Of a stretch of 64,000 nucleotides of DNA, positions 36,736-46,589 are shown one piece after another. How positions within the stretch are numbered: position 1 is the first letter of the stretch; each line of letters opens with the position of its first letter. A model generated the notes under the pieces. It saw nothing but the letters and a program-made list of their open reading frames with translations. It made no database searches and had not been told where the DNA came from. A program made the position numbers and the translations under genes. Location of the stretch: NCBI GenBank assembly GCA_905182895.1, contig CAJJDD010000004.1, positions 1-64,000 of the forward strand, read 5' to 3'. The DNA is from Flavobacteriales bacterium UBA4466 (GTDB taxonomy: Bacteria > Bacteroidota > Bacteroidia > Flavobacteriales_D > Sanyastnellaceae).

Positions 36736-37845
36736 ATGAATTTTAGTTATTGGGAAAGGCAGTTTATTACCGATAGAGCTGATTTAATAATCATAGGCGG
36801 TGGTATTACAGGACTATCTGCTGCTTATCACACACGACTTCTACACCCCGAATGGAAAATAGTGGTTTTAGAAAAATTCCCTATTAGCACCGCTGCTAGC
36901 ACTAGGAATGCGGGTTTCGCGTGTTTCGGGAGTGCTGGAGAATTAGTAGATGACCTCGCTTCTGGGATGAGTATGAATGAGGTTTTAACCTTGGCAGAAA
37001 AAAGATATAAAGGGCTGCTTTTATTGAGAAAAACTTTAGGTGAGTCCAACCTTGATTACTTCCCATGTGGTGGAACTGAGCTTTTTGATTTTTCTCAAAA
37101 AAACGAATTCAAAACCGTATGTCACTACTTAGAAGAGCTAAATAATTCACTAATGCTTATTACAGGAGAAGATTTCACTTACAAAACCACCGATGTCCCA
37201 GGCTGTTTAACTGGATATGAAAATGCGATATCTAATTCTTTAGAGGGAAAACTTAATCCTGGAAAAATGATACAGGCATGGAGAAAATTATGTCAAGAAA
37301 ATAATATTGAAATTTACTGTGGCGCAGAAGCCAAAATTCAAGAAGGGTCTAAGAATGTCTTATTTGGGAATCATCTTATTCACTCCAACCAAATAGCCGT
37401 TTGCACAAATGGTCTCACTAATTCTATGATTCCTAAACTCAAAGTTATGCCTGCTAGAAATTTAGTGCTTCTAACGGATAAACTTCCTACAATAGACTTA
37501 CCCTCGACTTATCATCATGATAAAGGATATATCTACTTCAGAAAAATAGATGACAGAATTCTTATAGGTGGAGGTAGAAATAAATTCATGAACACAGAAT
37601 CGACTTCTAAATTTAAAGTAAATGAACAGCTTAAGGGGTATCTCTTAGAGTATTTGAAAAATCATTTCCAAGTTGAGAAAGAGTCAGTTTCTCAGGAATG
37701 GACAGGAATTATGGGGGTAGGTAATTCTAAAAAAGTGCTTATAAAAAGATTAGATGAGACGACTGTAACAGGTGTGAGGCTCGGAGGAATGGGGATAGCC
37801 ATAGGCACTTTAGTAGGAAAAGAAGTAAGCGAGCTACTTCGCTAG
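36736..37845 (+). CDS. FAD-dependent oxidoreductase, DAO family
   Basis: An intact 369-residue flavoenzyme. The dinucleotide-binding motif LIIIGGGITGLSAAYHTRLL lies near the N-terminus and is followed by VVLEKFPISTAASTRNAGFA, the region binding FAD in DAO enzymes. The C-terminus TVTGVRLGGMGIAIGTLVGK closes the FAD site. The family oxidises amines or amino acids (glycine oxidase, D-amino acid dehydrogenase and similar); the substrate is unknown. Its stop overlaps the end of miaA on the other strand by 12 bases. Confidence 0.85.
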   Translation: MNFSYWERQFITDRADLIIIGGGITGLSAAYHTRLLHPEWKIVVLEKFPISTAASTRNAGFACFGSAGELVDDLASGMSMNEVLTLAEKRYKGLLLLRKTLGESNLDYFPCGGTELFDFSQKNEFKTVCHYLEELNNSLMLITGEDFTYKTTDVPGCLTGYENAISNSLEGKLNPGKMIQAWRKLCQENNIEIYCGAEAKIQEGSKNVLFGNHLIHSNQIAVCTNGLTNSMIPKLKVMPARNLVLLTDKLPTIDLPSTYHHDKGYIYFRKIDDRILIGGGRNKFMNTESTSKFKVNEQLKGYLLEYLKNHFQVEKESVSQEWTGIMGVGNSKKVLIKRLDETTVTGVRLGGMGIAIGTLVGKEVSELLR

Positions 37846-38724
37846 TAAGTCTTTTGTGTGAGCAACTATAGCATTAAAACCCTTAGGATTAAACCACTCT
37901 ATTTCTTTATATCGCTTGAACCAGGTAACTTGTCTTTTAGCAAACCTTCTTGAGTTTCTTTTCACCAACCTTACAGCCTCTTCCATGTCATACTCTCCGC
38001 TGTAACTAGCAAAAAACTCCCTGTAACCAACTGTCTGCAGTGAGTTCAGATGTTTCATCGGCATTACTGACTTAACCTCATCTAATAAGCCATCATCTAA
38101 CATAGCATCAACTCTTCTATTTATTCTATCGTAAAGCTCTTCCCTGTCTCTATTGAGACCAATAATTACACTTTGGAAAGGTCTTTCTTTTTTTGAAGAA
38201 GTTCTGAGTTTAGAATACTGTTCACCAGAAACTTTGCAGACCTCAAGGGCTCTAATTAAACGCTGCGTGTTATGAATATCCATGGCAGCATAATGCTCTG
38301 GATCTATTATTTTTAGTTCGTTTTGAAGGGTTTCAATGCCGTCACTCACAAGTAATTCATTGAGTTCTGCTCTTACACTTTCAGAAGACGGTAAATCATC
38401 TAAACCGTATAACAAAGCACTCACATATAAACCAGAGCCACCTGTACAAATACAAACATTATTACTCTGAAAGTAAGCCCCTAAGAAACTTAAAGCATCT
38501 CTCTCGAAATCTCCTGCGCTGTATAACTCTTGGAGTGGAAGAAAGTCAATGAAGTGATGTTTAGCCTGAGATAACTCTTCTTTAGAAGGTTTGGCGGTAC
38601 CTATAGAAATATCTTTATAGAATTGACGAGAATCCGCAGAAATAATCTCACAGCCCAACTCTATGGCTAACTCTATAGCTATAGAAGTTTTCCCCACCGC
38701 AGTAGGACCTACTATAAATATCAC
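37834..38724 (-). CDS. miaA: tRNA dimethylallyltransferase
   Basis: It adds dimethylallyl to A37 of tRNAs reading U-starting codons. The P-loop is MIFIVGPTAVGKTSIAIELA. The DSRQ motif is ISADSRQFYKDISIGTAKPS, followed by HHFIDFLPLQELYSAGDFE. Further motifs are CICTGGSGLYVSALLYGLDD, NTQRLIRALEV and the C-terminal LQTVGYREF with KRNSRRFAKRQVTWFKR. The 296 residues are intact and of family length. It is the last gene of a likely operon with the two genes just upstream (8- and 11-base gaps). Confidence 0.95.
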   Translation of the reverse strand: MIFIVGPTAVGKTSIAIELAIELGCEIISADSRQFYKDISIGTAKPSKEELSQAKHHFIDFLPLQELYSAGDFERDALSFLGAYFQSNNVCICTGGSGLYVSALLYGLDDLPSSESVRAELNELLVSDGIETLQNELKIIDPEHYAAMDIHNTQRLIRALEVCKVSGEQYSKLRTSSKKERPFQSVIIGLNRDREELYDRINRRVDAMLDDGLLDEVKSVMPMKHLNSLQTVGYREFFASYSGEYDMEEAVRLVKRNSRRFAKRQVTWFKRYKEIEWFNPKGFNAIVAHTKDLLAK

Positions 38725-38732
38725 TGTTTCTT

Positions 38733-39320
38733 TTACACCCTCTTCATTGATCGAATTTTTTGCCTTGTAGCTTTGAGAATAGTCTGCTCTTCATCACCAT
38801 CCATTTCATCTAGTAATTTATCAATCTCGGCCAAAGATTTATCAACAGAACCCCATAAGCCACCAAGATCTATATCATCGAATAAATCGACTTCTTTAGA
38901 ATCTTCAGATGGAGCCTTACCCAACTCAAACGAAATTAAAGGATAGTCGAGTTCAGGTTTGGCTTCTGAAAGTTCAATAACTTCTACATAAAAACACCAC
39001 ATTCTGAGAAAATCATACACGTATAAAAAACGCTCATGCTTCTCTTTGATGTGTTCTTTAAGTACTAAATCATTCATGGCTAACCCCGGGGCTTCATTCT
39101 CGGCCCCTCCCATATCTATCAAAGGAAGCTCCTCTCCTTTTTCCCAAAGTTCATCACTTCTATAAAAAGATGCCATTTCTACTCCAGAAAAACCAAAACT
39201 TTGCTGAATACATTCGTGAAGGTTTATAAAAGAACAATCATCTTGAATTTCTATATCTCTTATTACGTCTTCTTCAGTATCGAGAATAATCCTGAACTTG
39301 AATATTTTTTCTTCTGACAT
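38733..39320 (-). CDS. pRiA4b ORF-3-like / IS1096 passenger TnpR-like family protein
   Basis: An intact 195-residue protein. FKFRIILDTEEDVIRDIEIQ, then SFINLHECIQQSFGFSGVEM and FLYVYDFLRMWCFYVEVIEL, match the pRiA4b_Orf3 fold, in which a core YDFGD-type strand is here YDFLR. The C-terminal acidic tail (EIDKLLDEMDGDEEQ) is typical for the Flavobacteria version. Despite the family name there is no sign of transposition here; it is a chromosomal gene in a miaA operon. Function unknown. Confidence 0.75.
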   Translation of the reverse strand: MSEEKIFKFRIILDTEEDVIRDIEIQDDCSFINLHECIQQSFGFSGVEMASFYRSDELWEKGEELPLIDMGGAENEAPGLAMNDLVLKEHIKEKHERFLYVYDFLRMWCFYVEVIELSEAKPELDYPLISFELGKAPSEDSKEVDLFDDIDLGGLWGSVDKSLAEIDKLLDEMDGDEEQTILKATRQKIRSMKRV

Positions 39321-39331
39321 TTATATCTTTT

Positions 39332-39664
39332 CTATAAAGCGCTTTTTAAACTCTCAACCGAAATCACACTATGACTAGCATGATAAAACACCTCTTCATT
39401 ATTTACACCTATTAACTGAGGAGATTGATGAATGACTTCAAGCTTTTCTGCTATTTCATTAGAAACTTCTCTATGCTTAATTAGATCCAAAAAGTACGGC
39501 TGAACCTCATCAGGAGAAATATCCCATGACATCTCCAAACTCTTTTTAGCCATCATGCTCACTGAACATCTGTTACTATGCTTGAAAATTACGACTTTTT
39601 TATCTCTACTTTCTTCTATCGCTTCGCTTAAATCAGCCAAAGACTCCATCTTTTTCCAGTTCAT
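39332..39664 (-). CDS. ytxJ: Bacillithiol system redox-active protein YtxJ
   Basis: An intact 110-residue thioredoxin-fold protein. VVIFKHSNRCSVSMMAKKSL has the single-Cys C-S-V-S active site of YtxJ. QPYFLDLIKHREVSNEIAEK and the cis-Pro loop VIHQSPQLIGVNNEEVFYHA complete the pattern. YtxJ is found in bacteria that use bacillithiol, where it may act as a bacilliredoxin-like monothiol protein. It sits upstream of the pRiA4b-like gene and miaA on the same strand. Confidence 0.85.
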   Translation of the reverse strand: MNWKKMESLADLSEAIEESRDKKVVIFKHSNRCSVSMMAKKSLEMSWDISPDEVQPYFLDLIKHREVSNEIAEKLEVIHQSPQLIGVNNEEVFYHASHSVISVESLKSAL

Positions 39665-39816
39665 ACTACATGATTAAAATCCAACGTCAAAATTACTACT
39701 ATTTAGGTATAGATAGTATTCCTTTTTTCATATCAATCAGTAAAAATTAGTGTTTATAAATTCAGCATAATGAAAGGCTTTAATATTTAGCTTTGCGCTT
39801 GTAAATTAAAAAAAAT

Positions 39817-40335
39817 ATGGATACTAGAATAATCAAGGGAATAATAGTAGCTGCGATTTTAGCTTGGAGTATATATAATTTTACTCAAGGAAATATTGGC
39901 TTTGGAATAATGCTTCTTTTACTGGCGGGATTAGCTGGCTTCTTAGTTACACGAAGCATAAGACTAATTATAGCCTTCATTTCACTTAGAAGAGGAAAAA
40001 TGGAAAGTTGCTTAACTTGGATTAATCGTGTAAATCCAGATAAATTATTCCCTAGATTTGGTTACTTTTATTATTTACAAGGCCTAACATCAGTTCAAGG
40101 TGGTGGACAAGGAAGCTTAACTAAAGCTGAAGTGATGTTTAAAAAATCTCTTTCTAACGGACTAAGACTTGACTTAGACAAGGCTACAGCTAAGCTTCAA
40201 TTGGCAGTAATCGCGATTAGCAAAAGAAAGAAAAGAGAAGCTACGAATCTATTATCAGAAGTTAAAAAACTTGACAAGAGAGGAATGATGACTGCCCAAA
40301 TCAAGCAGGTAAAAGAAGGTCTTAGAAGAATCTAA
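39817..40335 (+). CDS. Membrane protein with TPR-like tail, unknown function
   Basis: A 172-residue protein. Two N-terminal transmembrane segments (GIIVAAILAWSIYNF and FGIMLLLLAGLAGFLVTRSI) are followed by a cytoplasmic helical domain (LTWINRVNPDKLFPRFGYFY, TKAEVMFKKSLSNGLRLDLD) that looks like degenerate TPR hairpins. A TAGCTTTG -7-like element lies at 39788-39795. The 3' end overlaps the end of the convergent small gene by 4 bases. The family is not recognised. Confidence 0.65.
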   Translation: MDTRIIKGIIVAAILAWSIYNFTQGNIGFGIMLLLLAGLAGFLVTRSIRLIIAFISLRRGKMESCLTWINRVNPDKLFPRFGYFYYLQGLTSVQGGGQGSLTKAEVMFKKSLSNGLRLDLDKATAKLQLAVIAISKRKKREATNLLSEVKKLDKRGMMTAQIKQVKEGLRRI

Positions 40336-40637
40336 TCGGCCTTATTCGAATCTTTTTCTTTTAGTTTCTGGAGCTCTGAAAGGTATACTAGACTTTTATT
40401 CTTCAATACTTTAGTTAACATATTTAACTCTTCTTTGGCAGATGCTTCATCTTTAGAGCTTTTAAGCGAATGCAGCTGGTTTACAAAAGTCTCATTATCC
40501 GATCGAATGTTCTTTATCATCTTATTCAAGTAATCTGAATCTTGAGGATAATTCACTGAATGATGAAATGCTTTCTCCATAACATCATTCATAATATTAT
40601 CAATAGCATTTCTAACTAATTGAATTTTTTCGAGCAT
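40332..40637 (-). CDS. Small helical protein of unknown function
   Basis: A 101-residue, predominantly helical and charged protein (MLEKIQLVRNAIDNIMNDVM ... SLVYLSELQKLKEKDSNKAD) without signal peptide or membrane segment. I do not recognise it. It is intact and convergent with the preceding membrane protein gene. Confidence 0.5.
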   Translation of the reverse strand: MLEKIQLVRNAIDNIMNDVMEKAFHHSVNYPQDSDYLNKMIKNIRSDNETFVNQLHSLKSSKDEASAKEELNMLTKVLKNKSLVYLSELQKLKEKDSNKAD

Positions 40638-40753
40638 TGAAGTTAAGGTAAGGGCTGAGTTACACTATTTAATTAACCAACGTGTAAATTATGCAATTAA
40701 TGCATACTATCCAAATTCTTGTTTACAACTCACTACTCAAACCCAAGCAAACA

Positions 40754-42728
40754 CTAGTAATTCAACACCTTTTCTATAGAGACTTGGAGCCTACTTTTAG
40801 CCATGAATTGGTTTTCTTTGGCTGCATCAAAAGGAACAGGTGTATCCAAACTAGCACATCTGACAATAGGAGCATCTAAATATTCAAAACAGTTTTCTTG
40901 AATTATTCCTGCTAACCACCAGTAGATCTTCATGTAGACTTAGACCGCTATTTGTTTTTCTAACTGAGGCGTAAACAGTTTCTGTAGTCTAGAGGCTGCT
41001 AAGCGTGCGCAGATCTACAATCTCTACAACATCCTGAAGTCCAAGTGCTGCAGAAGCATTTATTGCCCAATGCACTCCCATACCATAGGTAATTATAGAC
41101 AAGGCTCTCACCCTTTTTAACCACATTGGCCTTACCAAATGGAATAGAATAATATCCCTCAGCTACTTCTGCTGAAATACTCCTGTACAATCCTTTATGT
41201 TCAAAAAACAACACAGGATTAGGGTCTTCAAAGGACCTAATTAGCATTCCTTTAGCGTCTTCAGGAAATGCAGGATAAGCGATTTTTAACCCAGCCACAT
41301 GAAAGAACCAAGCTTCATTCGACTGACTGTGAAACGGACCTGCTGCCATTCCTCCACCTGTGGGCATTCTTATTACTACATCAGCATTTTCTCCCCATCT
41401 GTAATTTAGTTTGGCTAGGTTATTTACTATTTGGTTAAAACCACAAGTAGCAAAATCTGCAAATTGCATTTCCATCATGGACTTTACCATTCCATTTATA
41501 GATAGCCCAAGCGCAGACCCTACGATGGCTGACTCACATAATGGAGTATTTCTCACTCTTTCCTTACCAAACAGGTCTACGAACCCGTCTGTTACCTTAA
41601 ATACTCCGCCATACTCTGCTATATCTTGCCCCATAAGAACTAGATTATCATGCTTTTTCATAGACTCTTTTAATCCATCTGTGATGGCATCTATAAACCT
41701 CATTTCTGATTTATTAACCCCTGGCTCTATTGCTTCTTCATTAATAGGGACAAATACATCTCCTAACTCTTCTTCTAAATTCACATTTATAGCGGGTTCA
41801 GCTAACGCCCTTTTTAAATTTATGTTTATTTCTTCCTTAATTTTCTCTCTATACGATTCGTTCTCCTCTTTATTTATTATCCTATTTTGAAGCAGATACG
41901 CTTCAAAACAGTCTACCGGGTCATACTTCTCCCATTTTTTAATAAGTCCTTCTGGATAATATTTAGTTCCACTAGCTTCTTCATGACCTCTAATTCTAAA
42001 AGTTTTAAACTCTACCAGCACTGGCCCGTTTCCTCTTCTACATATTTTAGCGGCTTTTTTAACCGTACTCAACACATTCTATTGTTTCCATTTATAGAGA
42101 ATTTTTCAATTTTATAGCCTATGGCTTTGTCTGCAAATGATTCACATTTAAACTGCTCTGATGAAGGCGTAGAAAGACCCCATTGATTATTTTCCACACA
42201 AATAACTACAGGTAAATCCCATACTGCCGCTACATTAACAGATTCGTGAAAATCACCTTCGGAAGCACCTCCATCTCCTGTAATCACAAGAGTGGCTTTT
42301 TTACTTTTCTTTAATTTATGGGCAAGAGCGATACCATCAGCTACTCCTAATTGAGGTCCTAAATGAGATATCATGCCCACTATGTGATGTTCCATAGACC
42401 CAAAATGAAAAGATCTGTCTCTACCTTTAGTAAAACCGTTTGCTTTTCCTTGAAATTGACTAAAGAGGCGTTCCAATGGGATTTCCCTTGTTGTAAACAC
42501 GCCTAAATTCCTGTGCATTGGAAGAATAAATTCATCCTCATCTAATGCCAAAGTTAATCCTACAGAAATAGCTTCTTGGCCTATTCCTGAGAACCATTTA
42601 GAAATTTTGCCTTGTCTTAACTGACTCAGCATCTTTTCTTCAATTAGTCTTGGTTTCAGTAAAGCTTTATAAATTTCTTGAAGCTCCTCATTCTCAAATC
42701 CTCTTCTATTGTAACGCATATTTACCAT
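40754..42728 (-). CDS. Dehydrogenase E1 component, alpha and beta fused (2-oxoisovalerate type, frameshifted)
   Basis: The thiamine-diphosphate-dependent E1 of a 2-oxo acid dehydrogenase complex, with alpha and beta subunits in one chain. Alpha half: SKWFSGIGQEAISVGLTLAL, the TPP motif TGDGGASEGDFHESVNVAAV ending in ENNQWGLST, and FRIRGHEEASG. Beta half: MRFIDAITDGLKESMKKHDN, GQDIAEYGGVFKVTDGFVDL, NTPLCESAIVGSALGLSING and VIRMPTGGGMAAGPFHSQSN. Breaks lie near 42070, 41090, 41000 and 40930. The reconstructed end ASLDTPVPFDAAKENQFMAK, then LQVSIEKVLNY, stops at 40754. About 658 residues. E2 and E3 genes are not in the window. Confidence 0.85.
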
Positions 42729-42806
42729 GGTTGTGAGTAGGTGGTCAAAAGTAGTGATTCGGTTTTCTCATAGAGACCCTTTCAAACTGTATTTTTGAAT
42801 TTATAT

Positions 42807-44387
42807 ATGCCAAAAATTATTCAAATATCTGTACCACCTGAAAAATCATTCGAAGAAGAATACATTTTTCACCTAGCTCTCTCTAAAAGCGGTCTGTATG
42901 AGAGCGATGTGAAGGATTGGTATATTAAAAAACGCTCTGTTGATGCTAGAAAAAGACCGGTTAAAATTCAATTAGCCGTAGCTCTCTTCGAAAAAGGAGA
43001 AGAAATCGTCAGTCCTTTACAGGACATTGTTTTTAAAAACGTAGCGAATGCGGAGCCTGTTCACATAATCGGAGCTGGTCCGGCGGGAATGTTTGCAGCT
43101 TTAGCCTGTATAGAACATGGGCTAAAACCTATCGTTTTTGAGAGAGGAAAAGATGTTAGGTCTAGAAGAAGAGACCTAGCTAAGCTAAATAAAGAGCATG
43201 TCTTAAATCCTGAATCCAATTATTGTTATGGAGAAGGTGGTGCTGGCACATACTCGGATGGGAAGCTTTATACGCGCTCTACTAAACGGGGAGACGTGAA
43301 TAAAGTTCTCAGCCTATTAGTTCAGCATGGAGCAGACCCCGAAATAATGGTTGATGCCCACCCACACATTGGAACCAACAAACTCCCTAGTATTATTACT
43401 GCTATTCGAGAAACTATCTTGAACTATGGAGGAGAATTCAATTTTGAACATAAGTTGACTGATTTGGAGATGGAAAAAGGTGTATTGCAACGCTTAGAAA
43501 TTAATAGCTCTAAAAAAATAGAAACATCTGAACTAGTTCTAGCCACTGGACATTCAGCCCGAGATATTTTCGAACTACTTCACCGAAAAGAAATTAAAAT
43601 CGAGTACAAACCTTTTTCTTTAGGGGTTCGAATAGAACACCCGCAAGAACTCATTAATAGTATTCAATATCATGGCGAACGTTCTTCAGTATATTTACCT
43701 CAAGCTTCATACAGTTTAGTTCATCAAGTGGACGGTAAAGGCGTTTACAGTTTCTGCATGTGTCCAGGTGGAATTATAGCTCCATGCGCCACAGAACCTG
43801 GATCTGTGGTTAGTAATGGCTGGAGTCCTAGCAAAAGGAACAATCCCTACGCAAACTCTGGAATGGTGGTAGAAGTGGATGATGAGCTTACAGATGCTTA
43901 TGCTTCTTTCGGTCCTCTGCGTGGATTGAAGTTTCAGGAAGAAGTAGAAAAAACGTGTTGGGAAGCAGGAGGTAAAACTCAAGCACTTCCGCTCAAAGAT
44001 TACTTGATTTTATACATGGAAAGGACAGTGTAGACCTACCTAAATGTTCTTATATACCCGGGGTAAAAGCAGCTAGAATAGATGAACTATTGCCTAAACA
44101 GATTGCGCATAGACTTCAAAAAGGGTTTCTAGAGTTTGGTAAAAAATTGAATGGATTCTTAACTAATGAAGCTTTAATAGTGGCTCCTGAAAGTAGAACT
44201 TCTTCTCCTGTGAGAATACCTAGAACTCCAACCTTAGAGCACGAAGAAGTTAAAAACTTATATCCCTGTGCTGAGGGAGCTGGATATGCTGGAGGAATTA
44301 TGTCTGCTGCTATCGATGGTATGAGAGTAATAGCGGCCATTAAACAAAAAAAGGAAGGCATACAGCCCTCCACTCTCTCAATTGTAA
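42807..44387 (+). CDS. FAD-dependent protein (BaiN/HI0933-unrelated NAD(P)/FAD family, frameshifted)
   Basis: A flavoprotein of about 527 residues. The start MPKIIQISVPPEKSFEEEYI at 42807 is preferred to the ATG at 42795. An N-terminal cap (DWYIKKRSVDARKRPVKIQL) precedes the Rossmann motif VHIIGAGPAGMFAALACIEH. Then come CYGEGGAGTYSDGKLYTRS, LVLATGHSARDIFELLHRKE and FSFLGVRIEH-type FSLGVRIEHPQELINSIQYH. The frame breaks at 43989-43993 (CCGCT = Pro CCA/CCT-type third base lost before GCT), restoring QALPAQRLLDFIHGKDSVDL. The C-terminus is PCAEGAGYAGGIMSAAIDGM. Another one-base slip in the A7 run near 44350 would end it at TAA 44385-44387. Function unknown. Confidence 0.8.
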
Positions 44388-44406
44388 ATAATTACTCGGT
44401 ACAGGA

Positions 44407-46475
44407 CTACTCATTTCCTCCTATTATATTTAAAGCCTCCTCTAATGAAATGAGCTTTCCATTAAAAAGTCCTTTTAATTCTGCCTCCTCCACTCCTTGC
44501 TTCATGAATATTTTGCAATGCTTTTTTTGCGGCATCGTAGGTGATCAAATTCTCCAAACATATATCGAGTAACTCCGTTCATCCTTTATGGGCTGAACAC
44601 TACCTAGCTCTAATAACTTCTCTAGTCCTTTCAGTTGGGATATCGTTTGCATACTCAGCCCAATTGAATTTGGAATTTTATAAATCTAGGATCAATAGAA
44701 TTATTCTCTTCATCATAAGTAAGGTCTTTAGCTGAAGGTGCTACATCCATTCCAGCATTAAACAACGTTATTCTACTCCCATCTCTGTAAGCTGTAATAA
44801 ATGCATCTTCAAAACCTTGAGTCAAAAGTTCTATTTTTCTTTTTTCGGCACTTTCAGTATCGTTATAAGATTCGGTCATATATCGAGTTAGACCGTCATC
44901 ACCAGAAAGAAATAATAAATCATCTACCCCTGTGAATATATTATCTGATAAATCATATCTAAACGCTCCTACTTGAACTCTATAGACAACCGCTTTAGAC
45001 CCTTCATATTCAAATAGCGTTCTATCTCTCTCTAAAATTATTTCATTTAACAATCCTGTTTCGGCATCTACATCTAACCTTTTTCCGCCTTTTTCCAATT
45101 GCACCGAACCTAATAAACCTTTTTCCGCTAAATTTAATTTCTTGTGTACAGCCTCAGGTAAAGTTTCAAATCTCCTATTAAAAATCCTTCTTCTCCATTT
45201 TCATTAGTAGCTCTAACATTTCCCTCTGCTAAGATGGAGTTAATTTCAGACTGATTCATTCCTCTCTTATTTGGTAAAATTAGAACTGTAAAGTTTTGTT
45301 TGTTTTTTTCACCTTCAACTTTATTGTATAACTCATCAAATTCATTAGCCCCTAAAGAGTCTATCCAAACCATATACTTATCGAAGAACATTTCGTCTTC
45401 TATAGCTACACCATACTCATCTACTAACCATCCGTTTTCTGTGGCGGGCTCATCATCTTTGTAATCTGCTACTCCATCATTATCAAAATCTAAAGCATCC
45501 CTTTTCATCTACATTTATTCCTTCTGGATGCCCTAAACAATCATCATCTAAATCAGCAACTCCATCTTTATCTGAATCCCACAACTCATAGGAAAGAAAT
45601 TCTTCTCCGTTTTGATCAAGCTCAACATCAAAGTTTGGTCTCTTCTTAGTAGGAATGTGTAAATCGTAACTCAGAGAAAGAGAAGAATGTAAGAATCTAT
45701 CTTTCTTTCCATCACTAGATGATCCCGAATCATTAACGTTGTCTGCTAAATCATTCATATTAAAGAATAATGTGGTTCCTAGCTGTCCTTTTAAATGTTT
45801 ACTGAATTTGAAATTAACTCCTGCAGATAAAGGGATACTTATAGTTCTGTCTGGGTATGTACCATTCTCACCTTTATTTAACCCTCTTAAGTCAGTTTCA
45901 TATACATAATCTCTTTTCACCATTATAGCGTCATGAAGGTTGGGAGCTGATTCAGGAAGACTCATTAGACTTCCGTCTGACCATAGATTGTATTCATTCC
46001 CTTGAGCATCGAACAAATCAGCTTTAGACAAGAATTCGAAACTTGATATACCAGTTCCTATATAAGGCTGCAAGTAAGTTGATTTGGGTAAAAAGTTTTC
46101 AAAATTATAAGTCAAAAGAGCTGTTCCTCCAGTAATCTCACTCTGAAAATTATTTAGCATATCTAACCCTGGCTCATTAACAGTAACAGTACTAAGAACT
46201 GCTGAAAATGATAAATCCAAAAAGTAATTGACAGGCACCTGCACGCCTAAGCTTAAGGCTAAACTGGAGTTAAATGGATTGTTCGTCTCAGTTTTATTGC
46301 CAGTATCTCCATAAAAAGTGAAGGTTCCAATTCCTAAACCGACCATAGGCCTCAGTTTATTGGGAGCTGAATTTATAATTTCGTCCTCCACCTCTAACTG
46401 GAGCAAATCTGATTGAGAATTGGCTGTTAAACAGGCAACTAAAGGCATAAATAGCAAACATAATATTCGAAGCAT
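44407..46475 (-). CDS. Outer-membrane barrel protein with TSP3 repeats and SPOR-like C-terminal repeats (frameshifted)
   Basis: The signal peptide is MLRILCLLFMPLVACLTANS. A barrel-like region of about 250 residues (RPMVGLGIGTFTFYGDTGNK, LQPYIGTGISSFEFLSKADL) follows. Calcium-binding thrombospondin type 3 repeats (DSDKDGVADLDDDCLGHPEG, DFDNDGVADYKDDEPATENG) then lead to at least three SPOR-like modules: FTVLILPNKRGMNQSEINSI with FLIGDFETLPEAVHKKLN; VVYRVQVGAFRYDLSDNIFT; and YSIYVGEFDTYDAAKKALQN. The true end is LISLEEALNIIGGNE, stop at 44407. Breaks lie near 45500, 45155 (GATTTGAA = Asp GAC/GAT), 44660 and 44530-44570. SPOR modules bind peptidoglycan in other proteins, so this may tether the outer membrane. 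Confidence 0.7.
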
Positions 46476-46589
46476 GATAATTTATTTATAATTCTACCTT
46501 GATTATACGCCTACAAATGGTATAAGTTTCTTTTGTGAAGGATTTAATGAGGGTTCTGAATTAGTTTTGTGGCTTAAAGCCAAAATCTG

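Noticed and set aside
38733-39320. A mobile element, suggested by the family name IS1096 passenger/pRiA4b
   Set aside because: No transposase, inverted repeats or composition shift; the gene sits in a tight operon with miaA and ytxJ, as elsewhere in the phylum.
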